Shown: positions 11,601-23,650 of the stretch, piece by piece
How positions within the stretch are numbered: position 1 is the first letter of the stretch
Layout: every line of letters begins with the position of its first letter
Assembly (NCBI GenBank): GCA_024364735.1
Contig: JAGFNQ010000885.1
Span: forward strand, 361,703 to 425,702
DNA length: 64,000 nt
Origin: Boesenbergia rotunda
Lineage: Eukaryota; Streptophyta; Magnoliopsida; Zingiberales; Zingiberaceae
Reading direction: 5' to 3'
Notes under the pieces: generated by a model
Database searches by the model: none
What the model was told of the DNA's origin: nothing
What the model saw: only the letters and a program-made list of their open reading frames with translations
Made by a program: the position numbers and the translations under genes

Positions 11601-13430
11601 ATTTTTGAGAAAGCTGTATTTGAGCCAACATTCTGTCCCATGTATGCTCAATTGTGTTTTGACTTGAATGAAAAGCTCGTTCCATTCCCTCCCGAAGAAG
11701 GAGGTGACAAGGAGATCACATTCAAGCGTGTACTCTTAAATCACTGCCAAGAGGCATTTGAAGGTGCTGACAACCTGAGGGCTGAATTGAGAAAATTGAC
11801 TGGGTCGGACCTAGAAATGGAACACAAGAATAAAGAGAGAATGGTGAAGCTCCGTACTCTTGGTAACATTCGCCTGATTGGTGAGCTTTTAAAGCAGAAA
11901 ATGGTGCCTGAGAAAATAGTTCATCATATTGCTCAGGTAATTTGTGCTACTCCTATTTCATGTGCATCTTTGAGATGTACTCTTTAAGGGAGGTTTCTTA
12001 GAGAATACTGTGTGTACAGGAGCTTCTGGGGCAAGATAGCAAAACCTGTCCAGCTGAGGAAAATGTTGAGGCAATTTGCCAGTTATTTAACACTATAGGC
12101 AAGCAGTTGGATGAGAGCCCCAAATCTTGTCGATTTAATGATGCCTATTTCAATCGGTTGAAAGGGCTAACTAGAAATCCTCAACTTGCACCACGGCTAA
12201 TATTTTTGGTTCGTGATGTGCTTGACCTTCGTGCGAACAATTGGATCCCTCGTCGTGAAGAGGTAAAATTTTCCTAGTACTGCTTATGGAGTTTGAAGTT
12301 CCATTTGCAATTTAACCTAAGTCCATAAATATGACTAAATAACCAGGATTTTAGTGTTCTCAGGAGATTCTTATCATTTTGGGATTTTTTTTTCCTGATT
12401 TCAGGTCAAGGCGAAAACCATAAGTGAAATTCATTCAGAAGCAGAAAAAAATCTTGGATTACGCCCTGGTGCAACTGCAAGCTTCAGAAACAACCGTGAG
12501 GGTGGCCCTGCTTTAGGAGGGTTTAGTCCTACTGGATTTCCTACCAACATACCTGGAACTGGTGGTATGATGCCAGGTATGCCTGGAATGAGAAAGATGC
12601 CTGGAATGCCTGGGTTAGATAGGGATGATTGGGAAGTTCTGCGGAGCACATCCATACCAAGGGGTAACACTAATCGTAGACATGGTTTGGTGGCTAAATC
12701 GCCGTCCAACAATTCTAAGTTCTTACCTCAAGGTAGTGGTAGCACCATTTCTGGAAAGACTAGTGCATTTTTGCAGCACAGTGCCACGCCGCCTTCTACT
12801 TCTCCCCTTGTCTCAGGCATAGTAGATTCTCCTGATCAAAGAGTAGTGTCCACCAGGTCTGTTGTACAAAACCCACATCCTGTGCTCCCAGAGAAGCCAA
12901 TATCAACACCAAAATTCAATCCTAATGAGCTACAAAAGAAAGCAATTGCTCTTCTGGAAGAGTATTTTCACATCAAGATTCTAGACGAGGCACTTCAATG
13001 CGTAGAGGAGTTAAAGAGTCCAGAATACCATCCCGAAGTTGTCAAGGAAGCCATAAACATAGCTATGGACAAGGGCCCTTCATGTTTGGATCCCTTAGTG
13101 AAGCTTTTGGAGTATTTGTTAATTAAAAAAGTTTTTACTTCAAGGAATTTGGGGACAGGTTGTTTACTCTACGGAGCAACTCTGGATGACATCGCCATCG
13201 ATTTGCCAAAGTCACCATCACATTTCGGTGAAGTAATTGGCAGACTGCTTTTATTCGGAGGTGTAGATTTCCAAGTACTGGAGGAAATTCTCAAGAAGGT
13301 AGAAGACTCCAGCTTCCAGACCGCAATTTTTGATGCTGTACTAAAAACTCTTAAATCAAGCCCCAGTGGCCAGGCCATATTAAACGCACAAGCAGCAGAT
13401 TTGAAGGCTTGCGAGAAATTGTTGGAATAA
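8690..13430 (+). CDS. eIFiso4G: Eukaryotic translation initiation factor iso4G (nine coding exons)
   Basis: Scaffold of the plant eIF(iso)4F complex, which joins the cap-binding eIF(iso)4E to eIF4A and eIF3 in the cytoplasm. My exons are 8690-8860, 9523-9594, 9919-10014, 10606-10809, 11092-11186, 11415-11502, 11586-11936, 12020-12262 and 12405-13430. All introns have GT-AG ends, and the joined frame gives 781 residues, about the usual length. The start MQSDPTVISLRPGGG matches the conserved N-terminus of the family. Exon 2 carries the eIF(iso)4E-binding motif YTSQQLL (Y71, L76, L77). A MIF4G domain spans about residues 207-435 and an MA3 domain about 615-775. The linker has a Met-Pro-Gly repeat near 495-511. 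Exon 1 is very GC-rich with GGCGCC repeats; the rest is not. I see no frameshift or stop. Identity is from remembered family sequence and motifs; boundaries are by eye. Confidence 0.95.
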
Positions 13431-13790
13431 CTTGGCATGCCCTTCTTGTGTATTACCACCAGGTTCAACAGATTGAAACTGCTTTGTGGCATGGTGAGAT
13501 TGCATACATCAACAACTGGCATTGGCAAAATGCTCGTTACTCAAAGACAAAAACCATGAAGGTGGTTCTAGCTAATGCTGTTTTGTTCCACATTATGTGC
13601 CTCTCTATTGATAAGTGGCTACATACAATGCCCTTTTTTTTTTTTTGACTTTCTCTGTGTATTCCATGTTTTCATGGGGTTCAGAAATATACACTGCATT
13701 CATTCTATGCGGTTTTGTGAGAACCTAGTAAGCTTCTGACTTGTACATTATTGTGAAATCCTGTAACTGGTTTGAAATTTCAGTAATAAA
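13431..13790 (+). terminator. 3' UTR and poly(A) signal of eIF(iso)4G
   Basis: After the TAA at 13428-13430 the sequence is non-coding, T-rich and ends in AATAAA at 13785-13790, a canonical poly(A) signal. Cleavage would be expected shortly after it. Confidence 0.55.
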
Positions 13791-13799
13791 ATTCTCATG

Positions 13800-14590
13800 A
13801 ATAATGAATGTTTCCCCACCTGAATATATCTTAAAATATTCGATGTTAATTTCTTTTCCAGCAACTTATTATTCCTCGTTTAACTCATTTCATTGAACAT
13901 GTGCATCTTGATAAATTTGTAATTTGTGTTGATTATTTATATATAGTTGAATTCATCTTCAGTTGTTTATTAAATTTGTTTGTTGATGTTTATTCAGTAT
14001 CGTGTATGCATTAGTAACTTAGTTCCTCTGTATGTTTCTATATAGAGTTCCTTTTCTTTGTGTGTTTCCTCGGTAGGAATTGGGCTGATGTACCTTCCTG
14101 ACGAGTGAAAGCAAACAAATGTGCCTTCCTGCAAATGTTTGACTGTTTACTTCTTCCTGCAAATGTTTAACAGTGTCTCAGGATCAGAGTAGAGACGAGA
14201 ATTACTTCCTGCCAATCATCTGTAAATGACAGTACGTAATGCTTCTGTCTTCCTTATTGGTCTAAGATTTTTTTTTTAAAAAAAAATGTTTTCGCTTTTT
14301 TAATATTTTTTATTTTTTATTTTAGGAGTCAGGCTTGACGCTCATTAGGACTGTAAAGGATTTAGGTCGAATGAACTTTTATGTTGTTCGTTTAATAAGA
14401 TAATTGAATTAAAATAAGTTGAACATCAGAATGAATCAAGTCAAAATAGTTCTTTAAGCTAAGATAATTAAATTAAAATAAATTGAACATAAAAAATCAG
14501 TCAAGTCGTTGAAAACAATTATTTAAGTTTGACTTAATTTTTTTATGAGTTTAGTTCAAACTTAACAATTCACCATTTCTATTCATTTTA
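13800..14590. other. Intergenic, nothing recognised
   Basis: AT-rich DNA downstream of eIF(iso)4G. The word CTTCCTGCAAATGTTT(A/G)AC recurs at about 14127 and 14153. No gene or complete element was found. Confidence 0.5.
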
Positions 14591-14599
14591 CCATAATTA

Positions 14600-15190
14600 A
14601 GATTTAAACCGTGGATAGTTTGGAAGTCCGGTAAATATTTTGGTCATTGCACCATGCTAGGGGCCACAATGTCTATTCATTTTTGTTTTTTTATAACTGA
14701 CTATTCAGTCCTTGCGAGTTGATTAATCTCGAGATTGATGATCCAACCTAATTTCTGTCCACCAAGTAAACACATCAAACGTGGTGGCTCCTGACATGAC
14801 AATCCAACATCATCGGTAGTTTAATCGTAGTAGGTGTGCCCTATATGGAAATTGAATCTTGATTACTTGGGAATGCATTGTCTCTCTTACCATCACACTA
14901 AACCTTGAGAGACCCATAATCTCTATTCATTCTAGTTCTATCTTTTATTCATTTGGATGAGGTCGGCTTGGCACCATAAAATTTTTCCATCGGCTACTGG
15001 GTAAATTTGATAGGCACAGATGGGGCACAAGAAATGGCTCAACACCACGAGTGATTCAAGCATCATAAGTATTTATTTGCACAATGTGAGAATTGAACTC
15101 TTCTTGTATGGGAAACCCATCCACCCGCTTACCATGCACCAAGCAGGAGCTCACAATCTCTATTTATTAGAGCAAAAGTGGGAGGGGGGG
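14600..15190 (-). repeat. Cluster of degenerate tRNA-derived SINE-like fragments
   Basis: Read on the minus strand, two places look like tRNA-type internal promoters. At about 15090-15150, TGGTGCATGGTAAG is followed by GAGTTCAATTCTC. At about 14845-14900, GTGATGGTAAGAG is followed by AAGATTCAATTTC. These approximate A and B boxes (TGG..NAGTGG and GGTTCGANTCC) at tRNA-like spacing. Ends and target duplications could not be defined, so they are decayed. Confidence 0.35.
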
Positions 15191-15789
15191 TGGTTTGCTA
15201 TGCTAAGGAACATACCACGTAACTCCGTATAAATTTTAATCGTGTTTTCGATTTGAATTTTTTTTATATATATAACACTATAATTTAACCATTAAATCCT
15301 AAAGATAAAATATGATTGACATAATCGAAAGTTTAAAAAAAATAATCAAAAATAAAATAAGTAAAAAATTTTGCACTCGGTTCATGTAAGTCCGAAAATG
15401 AAGATCCGAGTATGTTAAAAGAACATAAATAAATTTTACCAAATAAAATGTTCAAGTTCTTATCGTGTTTACTCTATATAACAGTAAATTCGATCATACT
15501 CTTGTAGGTAATGCCCAACCTTAGAGATTGTGACGTGTGCATCACTTACCAACTTATGTTTAGAGATTGACACATTATCTATAAAGATAGGATTGAATTT
15601 ATCTTAGATAGCATAGGAGTAAATATAATTATTCGAACGGAATTATATGATATTCATATAATATTATTCTAATTTAGAAAAAAATATTACTTTTTAAAAT
15701 AATTTATACTAATTATGTTAATTAAACATGGAAAAAATACTAAATTTATACTTATTTTGTTAATAATCATGTTCTAATCGAGTCAAATT
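15190..15789. other. AT-rich intergenic DNA
   Basis: No open frame, repeat boundary or RNA gene seen. Confidence 0.5.
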
Positions 15790-16020
15790 TAGTAGTCCAA
15801 CGTTGTCCACGCTCTCTGTGGGCTCCACCATTAGCGCTGGCGCGATCGTCGCGAACCTGTCTGGGCCACGACAGGCTTCCATTACGCAACGCAGCGCGGT
15901 CGGCCATGGCGGAGGCCGATCACCCCGTCTAGGGTTTACTCCCTACTGCCCCTGTCACAGTACGGTGCGTTCCTTTGCCCCCACATAAACGTCCTTTCTC
16001 CTCGCCTCCCCGTTTTTCTT
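15790..16020 (+). promoter_or_regulatory. Orphan GC-rich promoter-like island
   Basis: A sharp GC- and CpG-rich block in AT-rich surroundings. It contains GCCATGGCGGAGGCC, a good plant start context, but the frame stops after eight codons in CTAGGGTTTAC. TAGGGTTT is the reverse of a telo-box (AAACCCTA), often near start sites of plant growth genes. A CT-rich leader-like stretch follows. It looks like the 5' end of a gene, with the eight-codon frame possibly an upstream ORF, but no clear downstream coding region is seen. Confidence 0.3.
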
Positions 16021-16070
16021 TTTGTTTTCTTCTTCTCTTTTTTCCAGTGGAGATGTTCTGTAAATTCTAG

Positions 16071-16356
16071 ATTGTAAATTTCCTCTCCTCCATTCTTGAG
16101 TAGAACCCTGCAAAGCTCCCATTCCGTAGAAGATTTCATAACTTGGTTCGGCGAGCATGTTGATGAACGAAAACACCTTGCATTTGTTGCCATGATAGAG
16201 TGTAGCTTGAATCAAGTATGGTAGTGCGCGCTTTGTGGTTCAGTTTATAGGCTACCCTGGAAAGAACATAATCGATAAGAGACACAGTAGGCTGCCTGTC
16301 TATTTGTTCGACTGTCGTTGCAGGTGGCCTCAACTGATCATCAAGAGTTTTCCAAG
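16071..16356 (+). pseudogene. Possible two-exon gene fragment, unrecognised
   Basis: An open frame from 16071 includes EDFITWFGEHVDERKHLAF and runs to a good splice donor after ...SLNQ (CAA then GTATGG near 16215). An acceptor (GTTGCAG, ending 16321) would join in phase to a short exon coding VASTDHQEFSK and a TAG. The composition looks protein-like, but I do not recognise the family and found no start codon in frame. It may be a gene fragment, an unannotated small gene or chance. Confidence 0.25.
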
Positions 16357-16399
16357 TAGATATTTGTAGGACAATATAGTCTTTGTCTGGTCTCACTTT

Positions 16400-17460
16400 C
16401 TGAAATATGGATCATCTAACCTTGGGGTATTGATATGTTTCACATTTGGAAAGTTTGTTTCTATATGTTATCTAAGATTTCTAGTTGAAAAGTTGTCTGG
16501 GTGATACAGAAATAGGATATCCATAGTTGGGAAAGAAGGATGTTGATATACATTAGGTAGGTTAGGCAACATTTATAACTTTTCCATCTATTCTTTGTCC
16601 ACTCATGTAAGTTAGTCGATCATTTTCCAAATGGAGGAGACTTGGTGAGTATTAAGCAAAATAAGTTGCTTTCTTGACCTCAATAACTTGAGCTAGTTTC
16701 CATTTGCTACATAAAGGCAATAGTAACTATAGCTAGGAGTTGTTTCTCTTTCTGTTCGACACCTGTACCAGTCTGAAATAAATGTGGAAGATGTCACACT
16801 GGGACAACAATTGCAATAAGTTTTCTGGTTTGTTACTCCTTGCTCCTATTTGTTATTCATGATTGATTGATGACAAATGCAAGTATGAGGTCTAGATAGT
16901 CTGCAGATTTGTCTCATGTAAGAGTTGTTGTCGTTCTCCTTGCAAAAAGCTAAATTCCTTCACATATGAGAAAATAAATTGTTGTGTACTAGAAATGTTT
17001 TTTTTCTAGTTGTCACTAGGATTCATACTCGGGTAGCTATTGTATGCCAACATAATTACATCAGCAAGTGACACCTACACCCAGAAATGAACTCCAGATT
17101 ACCTTAATCCCTCTCTCTAAATACATTTCTGCACTGCTATAGAACCTCAAACATTAATTTGGATGGCATTTAGATTTTGCTGCGACTTTCGAATACAAGA
17201 TAAAAGATGGCCAACATAGCTTCTAATTTTCTTTATTAACAGAAAACATACTTGCATGGTGCACTAGAGGCTTCATGAGGCCTTCAAAGATGACCTCCGG
17301 CTGTGAAATTCAAGCTTTCATTCGCCCACAAATGATGGCTGCTTTACTTGCATTGTGGAATCTATGTGGGCTCTGGTTTTGCAGGTGATTACAAAGAGCA
17401 AGATCATATTATGCAAAAACAATTAGTGAATCCATGCCTTCATCATAAAATAGACGAAGA
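16400..17460. other. Intergenic, nothing recognised
   Basis: AT-rich DNA without recognisable coding frames. A weak tRNA-like patch near 17020-17090 was not strong enough to call. Confidence 0.5.
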
Positions 17461-17487
17461 TTTAACAAATGATTAATGGCTCGTCAC

Positions 17488-18057
17488 TTACTTGAAATGC
17501 AAAGCTTCTGAAGTTCTCAAAATGCATCGCATTCCGTCAACCTGAGCTTTTAGAGACATAGCATAGTCCAAAGTTTCATCTAGTAAGGAGAAGCCATCCA
17601 TGGACTCACCTCCAGGTACAAGCTTTTTAAGCACTTGGATCCTCTTCTTAGCCAATGCCTTTGCCAGGATACTTTTACCAACATCATACCGTGCTCTTCC
17701 TGCCATTTTCCTTGTTGAAGACATCCTTAAGCACCTCCTGAGTATCTTCTTGGATCTAGGGATCTTCCATGAGTTGCAGCATGGCTTGCTTAAGTTATCA
17801 TACTCACTTCCTAGTAGACCTTTTAGTACGTCCTTGTTCTTCTCATTCTTGGAAAGGTTTGTGATGAGACCCTGTGACCATCTCGTTCTGCCTCTGGCAA
17901 AGGCTATGGCAGCGTCAGCTGAGAGCTTGATGGCATTTTTCCTGTCATGGAAGCTCATATTGTTGGATGAAACAGCTGATAGTTGAAACCCCAGGAGCAT
18001 TTGTTTGAGAAAATTTAGCTTGAATGAGCTTGTGAATTGCATGCTGGCTACTTGCAA
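17488..18057 (-). CDS. IBH1-like atypical (basic) helix-loop-helix regulator
   Basis: A 189-residue single-exon protein. Residues about 20-75 include AADAAIAFARGRTRWS-like sequence (SADAAIAFARGRTRWSQ), and the C-terminal third has LVPGGESM followed by LLDETLDYAMSLKAQVDGM. This pairing is typical of the IBH1/IBH1-like and related AIF-type HLH proteins, nuclear repressors in brassinosteroid and gibberellin growth control that act by dimerising with activating bHLH proteins. The region before the HLH is Lys/Arg-rich but lacks the His-Glu-Arg core needed for E-box binding, so it is probably non-DNA-binding. The frame is intact; a second in-frame Met six codons in is an alternative start. Exact subgroup is not settled. 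Confidence 0.85.
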   Translation of the reverse strand: MQVASMQFTSSFKLNFLKQMLLGFQLSAVSSNNMSFHDRKNAIKLSADAAIAFARGRTRWSQGLITNLSKNEKNKDVLKGLLGSEYDNLSKPCCNSWKIPRSKKILRRCLRMSSTRKMAGRARYDVGKSILAKALAKKRIQVLKKLVPGGESMDGFSLLDETLDYAMSLKAQVDGMRCILRTSEALHFK

Positions 18058-18112
18058 ATTTGAGAGCGGAAAAGCAATGTAAAATTATGCAGTGAGTTAA
18101 AGGCTCACTTCG

Positions 18113-18120
18113 CTTATATG
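18113..18120 (-). promoter_or_regulatory. Candidate TATA box of the HLH gene
   Basis: CATATAAG on the minus strand lies about 55-60 bp upstream of the start codon at 18057. The spacing implies a short leader. No other TATA-like word is as well placed. Confidence 0.35.
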
Positions 18121-18543
18121 ATAGAGGGGGAGAGAGAATGTGTGTCTCCAAGTGGGTTTTCGGTAGAAGCATAACATGTGACATTATTTCATGAGGATCC
18201 TATACCTTTTTATCCCTGTGGCTTCATCTAACTGAGATACAAGTTGCTATATCATAAGATAGATCTTTATTTAAGAGCTTCACATGCTGACTGTAACATT
18301 GATTTGAGATGTCCTGTAATTGTATCTTTCGGTTTTCTCTTCTGAAAAAGGAAGAAACACTGTTACGCTGCCGTATTGATGAATTGGAAAAAGAAATACC
18401 AAGTAATTTCCATGCCATCTCTGTGTTGTATAATGAGAAATGGAAAAGGATTCTGAATCTATATGCAGAGGCCATGTGAAACGTAGAATCGCCTTAACAT
18501 GCCACTGGTTTATAGTAGTCATGCATGTAGGTTGAGTAAGTTA

Positions 18544-18754
18544 GGGGGGATTTGGTTTGCTCTATTTTTCTTTTTCAGAAAATCATATTTTTTTTATTTT
18601 CTGGAAAATATTTTTGTTCATTTTTAGTTTTTCAGAAAATGTTATATCTTTTTCTGAAAAACAAGGCTGGAAAATACAAACCAAACATGTTTTCCAGAAA
18701 ATCGCATTTTCTACCAGAAAATGAAAATGGAAAACAAGCGTACCAAACACAGTC
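18544..18754. mobile_element. Tourist-type MITE, TSD TTA
   Basis: A 211-bp element that starts GGGGGGATTTGGTTTG and ends with ACCAAACACAGTC, an imperfect inverted end. TTA flanks both sides (18541-18543 and 18755-18757). The interior repeats TTTTCTGGAAAA/TTTTCCAGAAAA-like words and shares AATACAAACCAAACATG with the MITE at 5947-6174 (in inverted form), so both belong to one family. The right end is more decayed. No protein encoded. Confidence 0.75.
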
Positions 18755-18757
18755 TTA

Positions 18758-20820
18758 GATTTGCACCATAGGTTCAGAAATTCAAAGAAAAAAGTTGAAA
18801 AAGTGGAGTTTAAATGAGGCTGTCATGGGAAGATATGATTAAAACCATTTCATTTGTGAGCAATAGGTAGAGGGACCTACTTGGCAGAGACAGGCCACAT
18901 GCATGCACATGGTTGTCAAGACCGACAATCCAAACAAAGTCTGTGAGCTCCTTAAAATTAGCTAGCTATTCACATACTCGCATCAGGAAACATAGTTTAG
19001 CATGATGTATGATTCTTAATCCACATTTATTATGATTAATTAGATAATTTTCTTCTTCTTAAAACGTAATTACTTTTTCAATACGGCCAGGTGAATGTAG
19101 CCAATGCTACAACAGCTCAGGGTGATGCAATAATGACAGAGAATTGCCAATGGATGTTCAGTTAGACAGCAAGGACAAGTTCAGATCAGTGGCAGAGGAT
19201 TAGCAGTTATATTTAGTAAAACACTGTAGCATTCACTTCAAAGCTCATATCAAACAATCTAAGTTAAAATGATCTTCTGCAGCAGTGCTGGTACAGAGAA
19301 TGATGTAGCTGAACCATTTGTGACCATTATTGTGGTCTGATACAATACAATAATGCCAGTAGACTCACATGTGGGTTCATGATTCCAGATGTCATAAATT
19401 TGTCATCTCTGTCACTCTCTTGCTGCCATGCATTTCGTGTTGAATTAGGGTTCTGTTATTTCTAGTGGTCTTTTTATTGTGGTATTTGGGCAAAAATCAT
19501 TTGAGTTGGGTTTCTGTAATTGACAGCTTCATATTCTCCATATCCTGGGAGTAAACTGATGGTTAGGGCTAAATTAATCAGTGAGCAAAGCTTTACAGGG
19601 GATTTAGGTTTCACTATTTAGGAAACATAGGGTACTGTTATATAAGAATGTTCAGAAGAAGTTTGGTGAACAGACCATCACGCTTCTGTTGAGATAGTGT
19701 TTGTTTCCTTGAAACACCAAATCCATCATCCATTTTGATTGACTAATCAATTAGATTGAACTTCACATGGATGTGACATGGAAGAGTTGTTCAATTTATG
19801 TCAAGTTTGTTTGGTGATGCTTCCATAGGATAATAAATGTGGTATGCATATTGATTGATCCTCCATTACATAGTTATCATAGAGAGGTGACCCAAAAATC
19901 AACTGATCACAATGTCTTTCAAGAAACTGCATCTCTTAGTTCATGTCACATGGCTTCTCAATGGCATTAAACACAGGAATGATATGAGATAGAGGAATTC
20001 AATTCTAGCAGCTACTTGATTTGTCAGAGATAATACTCATGCCAAGGAAATTGTTCTTTTGTATCTTCAAGGGGGATGCTCCAGTTGGTTCCACAACTTG
20101 GATGCTGCAGGATGGGGGAAACATGGTGATGAATGTGGTGCACTCTTTTCTGCCTCTCTCAGATGGCTTTGGCAAAAGGAAGATATTTCCCACATGGTAT
20201 CCACATGGGAGCTTCTACTCTTTGGGTCTCCACATGATTCCTTCTCTCATCATGTTCCCAAGTACAGCTTTTTCACTATTCAGCTTTAAAATTTGTAGCT
20301 TTCAATGTTACTAGTCATGCTTCTTCTTCGCATAATCCTGGTGTCATATATCAGCTAGAGAACATCAGTTTCTTTGAGAATTAATTATGAGGAAAGACAA
20401 ATCTTGTCTATTTAATGTAGATATTATGATTAGTCTGGCCAAGTGCACACTAATTAGCTTAGTTGACAAATTACTTTTTTCCTCAAAGACCTGCATATTC
20501 TATATCTGAATTCCTCAAATGGTTCTTGATTTCCTCAGTTATGGTAATTTGGTCAGTAGGCAGATACTAATATGGATATTAGAATCTTGTCGATACAAAT
20601 AAACTACTTAGCATCTTCTTTCTTAGTTCTTGATTTCACAAAAATAGTATTGTCTTAAACATAAAATATTATATTGGTATTGATTGAAAATCTATAAATG
20701 TGTTTTTCTTTCTCCCACTATATATATTAATCAATGTGAAATCAAAATAAAATGATCATTAATTTTGGATGTTAAGGCTAGTTTATTAAGATTAGAGTAA
20801 TCTTTAAAAGAAACAACCTT
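18758..20820. other. Intergenic, no gene recognised
   Basis: About 2 kb of moderately AT-rich DNA. The segment 20005-20300 is open on both strands (for example 20005-20193 minus and 20059-20289 plus), but neither product shows a family motif, and neither has splice sites or neighbours that support it. No miRNA hairpin or tRNA was recognised. Confidence 0.45.
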
Positions 20821-20825
20821 ATTGA

Positions 20826-21308
20826 TGTTGGGGGTACAATTTACATTGTATAGGAACCTCAAGATCTAATAACTTGTTAGGGTTTGAGTGCAAAAGGAGA
20901 TTCGCTCGCTTCCTGCGTCTCCGTCAATCCGTCTCAGGGCTAACACGGAGAAGGTAAATCACAGGGATTACTAGTCTAGATGTTGTGACTAGTGCGTGGG
21001 AGGACGGATACATTGACTTTGTCAAGTTTTGATCCCCGATCTCAAGGTAGCAACACTCACACACTAATCATTCCCCGACCTCAAGTTTTGTCATCTTCTT
21101 TCTAATAATTTGTTAGGGTTTGGGACCTCTATAGAAGGTTGGCCATGATTTAATCATAGGATTTATGGTATGAAACTTTAGTTCTATTTTTCTTCTTTTA
21201 TATTTTCTATGATTTTGTTCATGGGGATGATGACTTAGACATCTAGGGGTCTTGTCAAAAGGACTCCTAGCAAACCCTCCTAGCAAACCCTCTCGCACGA
21301 TCACTGAC
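20826..21308 (+). repeat. 5' LTR candidate of a decayed copia element
   Basis: The segment ends in ATCACTGACA just two bases before TGATATCAGAGC (21311-21322), a primer-binding site one base different from the initiator tRNA-Met type TGGTATCAGAGC. That places the LTR end at 21308. The left boundary (TGTTGGGGGT at 20826) is a guess. Part of it, about 20893-21060, recurs inverted at 29560-29730. It is not similar to the 3' LTR at 23651, so the two may come from different elements. Confidence 0.45.
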
Positions 21309-23650
21309 AAGTGATATCAGAGCGAGAACGCTCCAGAAGAACTAACCATCAACTGAAGCAAGTACGAGATGGTCAGACCAGTTATCTACCCATCAAAGTT
21401 CGAGGGGGAGTTTGCTACTTGGAAGTGAAAAATGCAGATATTTTTTAAAATCGATTTTGATTTATTATGAATAATGAAGAATGATGTTGAAGTTCCCAAA
21501 GACGTCGAGAATAAAGACAAAGACGAGAGCCTCTGCATGAAAAATGAGCAAACATATTTTGTAGCAAATGGGAAAGTAGAATTTCATCTGTTAACCGTTC
21601 TACTAACATAAGAAGTCAACCGCGTCGGAACCTACAAGTCAGTGAAAGAGCTCTGGGAGAAATTCTTGGAGTTGCATGAAGGAATCTCAGAACCGATGCT
21701 GGCACGACGAGATATCTTTCGGAACTAACTCACTATCCTCCGGATAGAAGAATGGGAGATGGTGACACAACTACATGCAAGGATAAAAGAATTAATCACC
21801 GGACTCACGAATCTCGGAAAAACGGTAACCAATCGAGATTCACAAATGTATGCTCTAAACACATTTCCAAGAACCCCGGAGTGGACGCCAATCATAGATT
21901 CATACTATATCACCAAGAATTTAGAGGTAAGTACTCTAGAATAATTATTTTGTACTCTAGAATTTCATGAGTCTCGGTACGCAGGAAATGGTAGAAAAAT
22001 GGACAACTTAGATCTAAGCACGAGGAAGATTCAACATGAGGAGGAGTCTTCAGAAGATGAAGAAGACATAGCATACATGGTAAGAAAACTATCCAAATAT
22101 TTCAAATTTAAAAGGCTTAATAAAGTGTAGGGTAAGAAATGTTCCCCAAAGCAAAGGAAGATTTGTTGCTATAATTGTGAAGAAGAAAGACACATCAAGG
22201 ATAATTGCCCGAGGCTAAAGCTTAACAAATTCAACAAAGTCAAATACAAGAACCTAAAAGTCACATGGGACGAATCATCATTAGATGAGTCCGATCTCAT
22301 GAAATACACCAGACTTGCGTTGATGATCACTCACGAAGAAGAAGAAAATATCGATGAACGGGGAGCCACATCTGAAGATAGCAGCGACGAAGAAGGAGCT
22401 TCGGAGTTCGAAAAGGACATGGTAAGTGAGTTATGTTTTTTACCTTCTGATGAACTTTATTCAGGAATCAAAGCAATGATTAACTCAATATGCAAATTAG
22501 AACATGAAAATTTACAACTAAAAAAATAACTTTCTTCTTCATGCCCAATAGATGATATGTACGATAGGTTGAAATTAGAAAATGAAGATTTGAAGGTTCA
22601 AGTTGAAAATTGAAAAACAATCATGCAAGTTCACATTGTCTTCAAAATTCAAAAATTATATATTATGGAGGACTAAATTGGTATTTACGATTTTACAGGG
22701 GTCAAATTATAAAAATTTCCAAAGCTTATATTCTACCTAAGTTTTTTATTAATCCTGTGGAAAGAACTTATACTGAGTCTCAAAATCTATACTAAGCTGT
22801 TAAATTTCATTTATTACTTATTTGTCAATTATTAATTAATTTTTTTCTATAATTAATGAATCTTTTTTTTAAAAAAAATCTCAAAGATATAATTATTGCA
22901 GAAAAATTATTTTAATATTTTTTATGATAGAGGCTGTTGTAAGTTATCCACAAATTTTTTTTTTCAAAATTTTTAACCATTAAATCGATTTATTATGATT
23001 TTTCATTCAAAAATATATTTTTAAATTTTAAAATACTTAAAATAATAATTTCATCGAATCCGATTTTTCAAGATCTATGGATTATCTACTAAGCATTGAC
23101 AAAAATTTTCAAAGCTATTTGAAGTTGAAATCAAATTTTAAAAATATTTTTTTTAATTTATCAACTCTAAATTCAAAATTATTTTCATAAAGTTAGAAAA
23201 TTGATTTCACTTTGACAATTTTTACAAAAATGAGTTTGCTAAAATTTTAACATGTATAAAAATTTGAGAAATTTTTGAGTAAAAATAAATTATTGGAATT
23301 ATTTTTCAAAACTTAGACTAAATTTTAAAATAATTTTTGATCAAATTTTGAAAAATTAGTTTTTTTTGGAAACTAACTATTATGTTAAACATATCTTCAA
23401 AAATTTTCTAAATTTTTAGATGCTTTAATAATTTTCTATTTCTGTATCTCTTTATCATTAGTGTTCAATTTACCCTTAACATGTTTAAATTTTGATGTGA
23501 TAAAGGGGGAGAAATAGGGTTTAAGTTAAGAGGGAGACTTAATTTCAAATTTTATTTGTGCTTACATTATCGTATATTTATTCTTGTATTTTTTATATGT
23601 TCTTTTACTTTAACTTAACTCGGGTTAATATACATCAAAAACAAAGAGAT
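21309..23650 (+). pseudogene. Copia gag remnant and 3' internal region, pol missing
   Basis: After the primer-binding site a gag-like frame begins at 21369 (MVRPVIYPSKFEGEFATWK) and is interrupted by several stops and frame changes. It includes ELWEKFLELHEG and a CCHC zinc knuckle, CYNCEEERHIKDNCP, near 22170-22215, then an acidic Ser/Glu stretch (22299-22529). This fits the nucleocapsid of a SIRE-like copia element. No protease, integrase or RT follows. The remainder (22610-23640) is AT-rich and ends with a purine tract AAAGGGGGAGAAATAGGG near 23501, as in the 3' region of such elements. Not functional. Confidence 0.65.

Noticed and set aside
17020..17090. SINE-like or tRNA-like patch
   Set aside because: Only a weak B-box-like word; no A box, tail or duplication.
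20005..20300. Overlapping open frames on both strands
   Set aside because: No motif, splice signal or neighbour supports either; may be chance.
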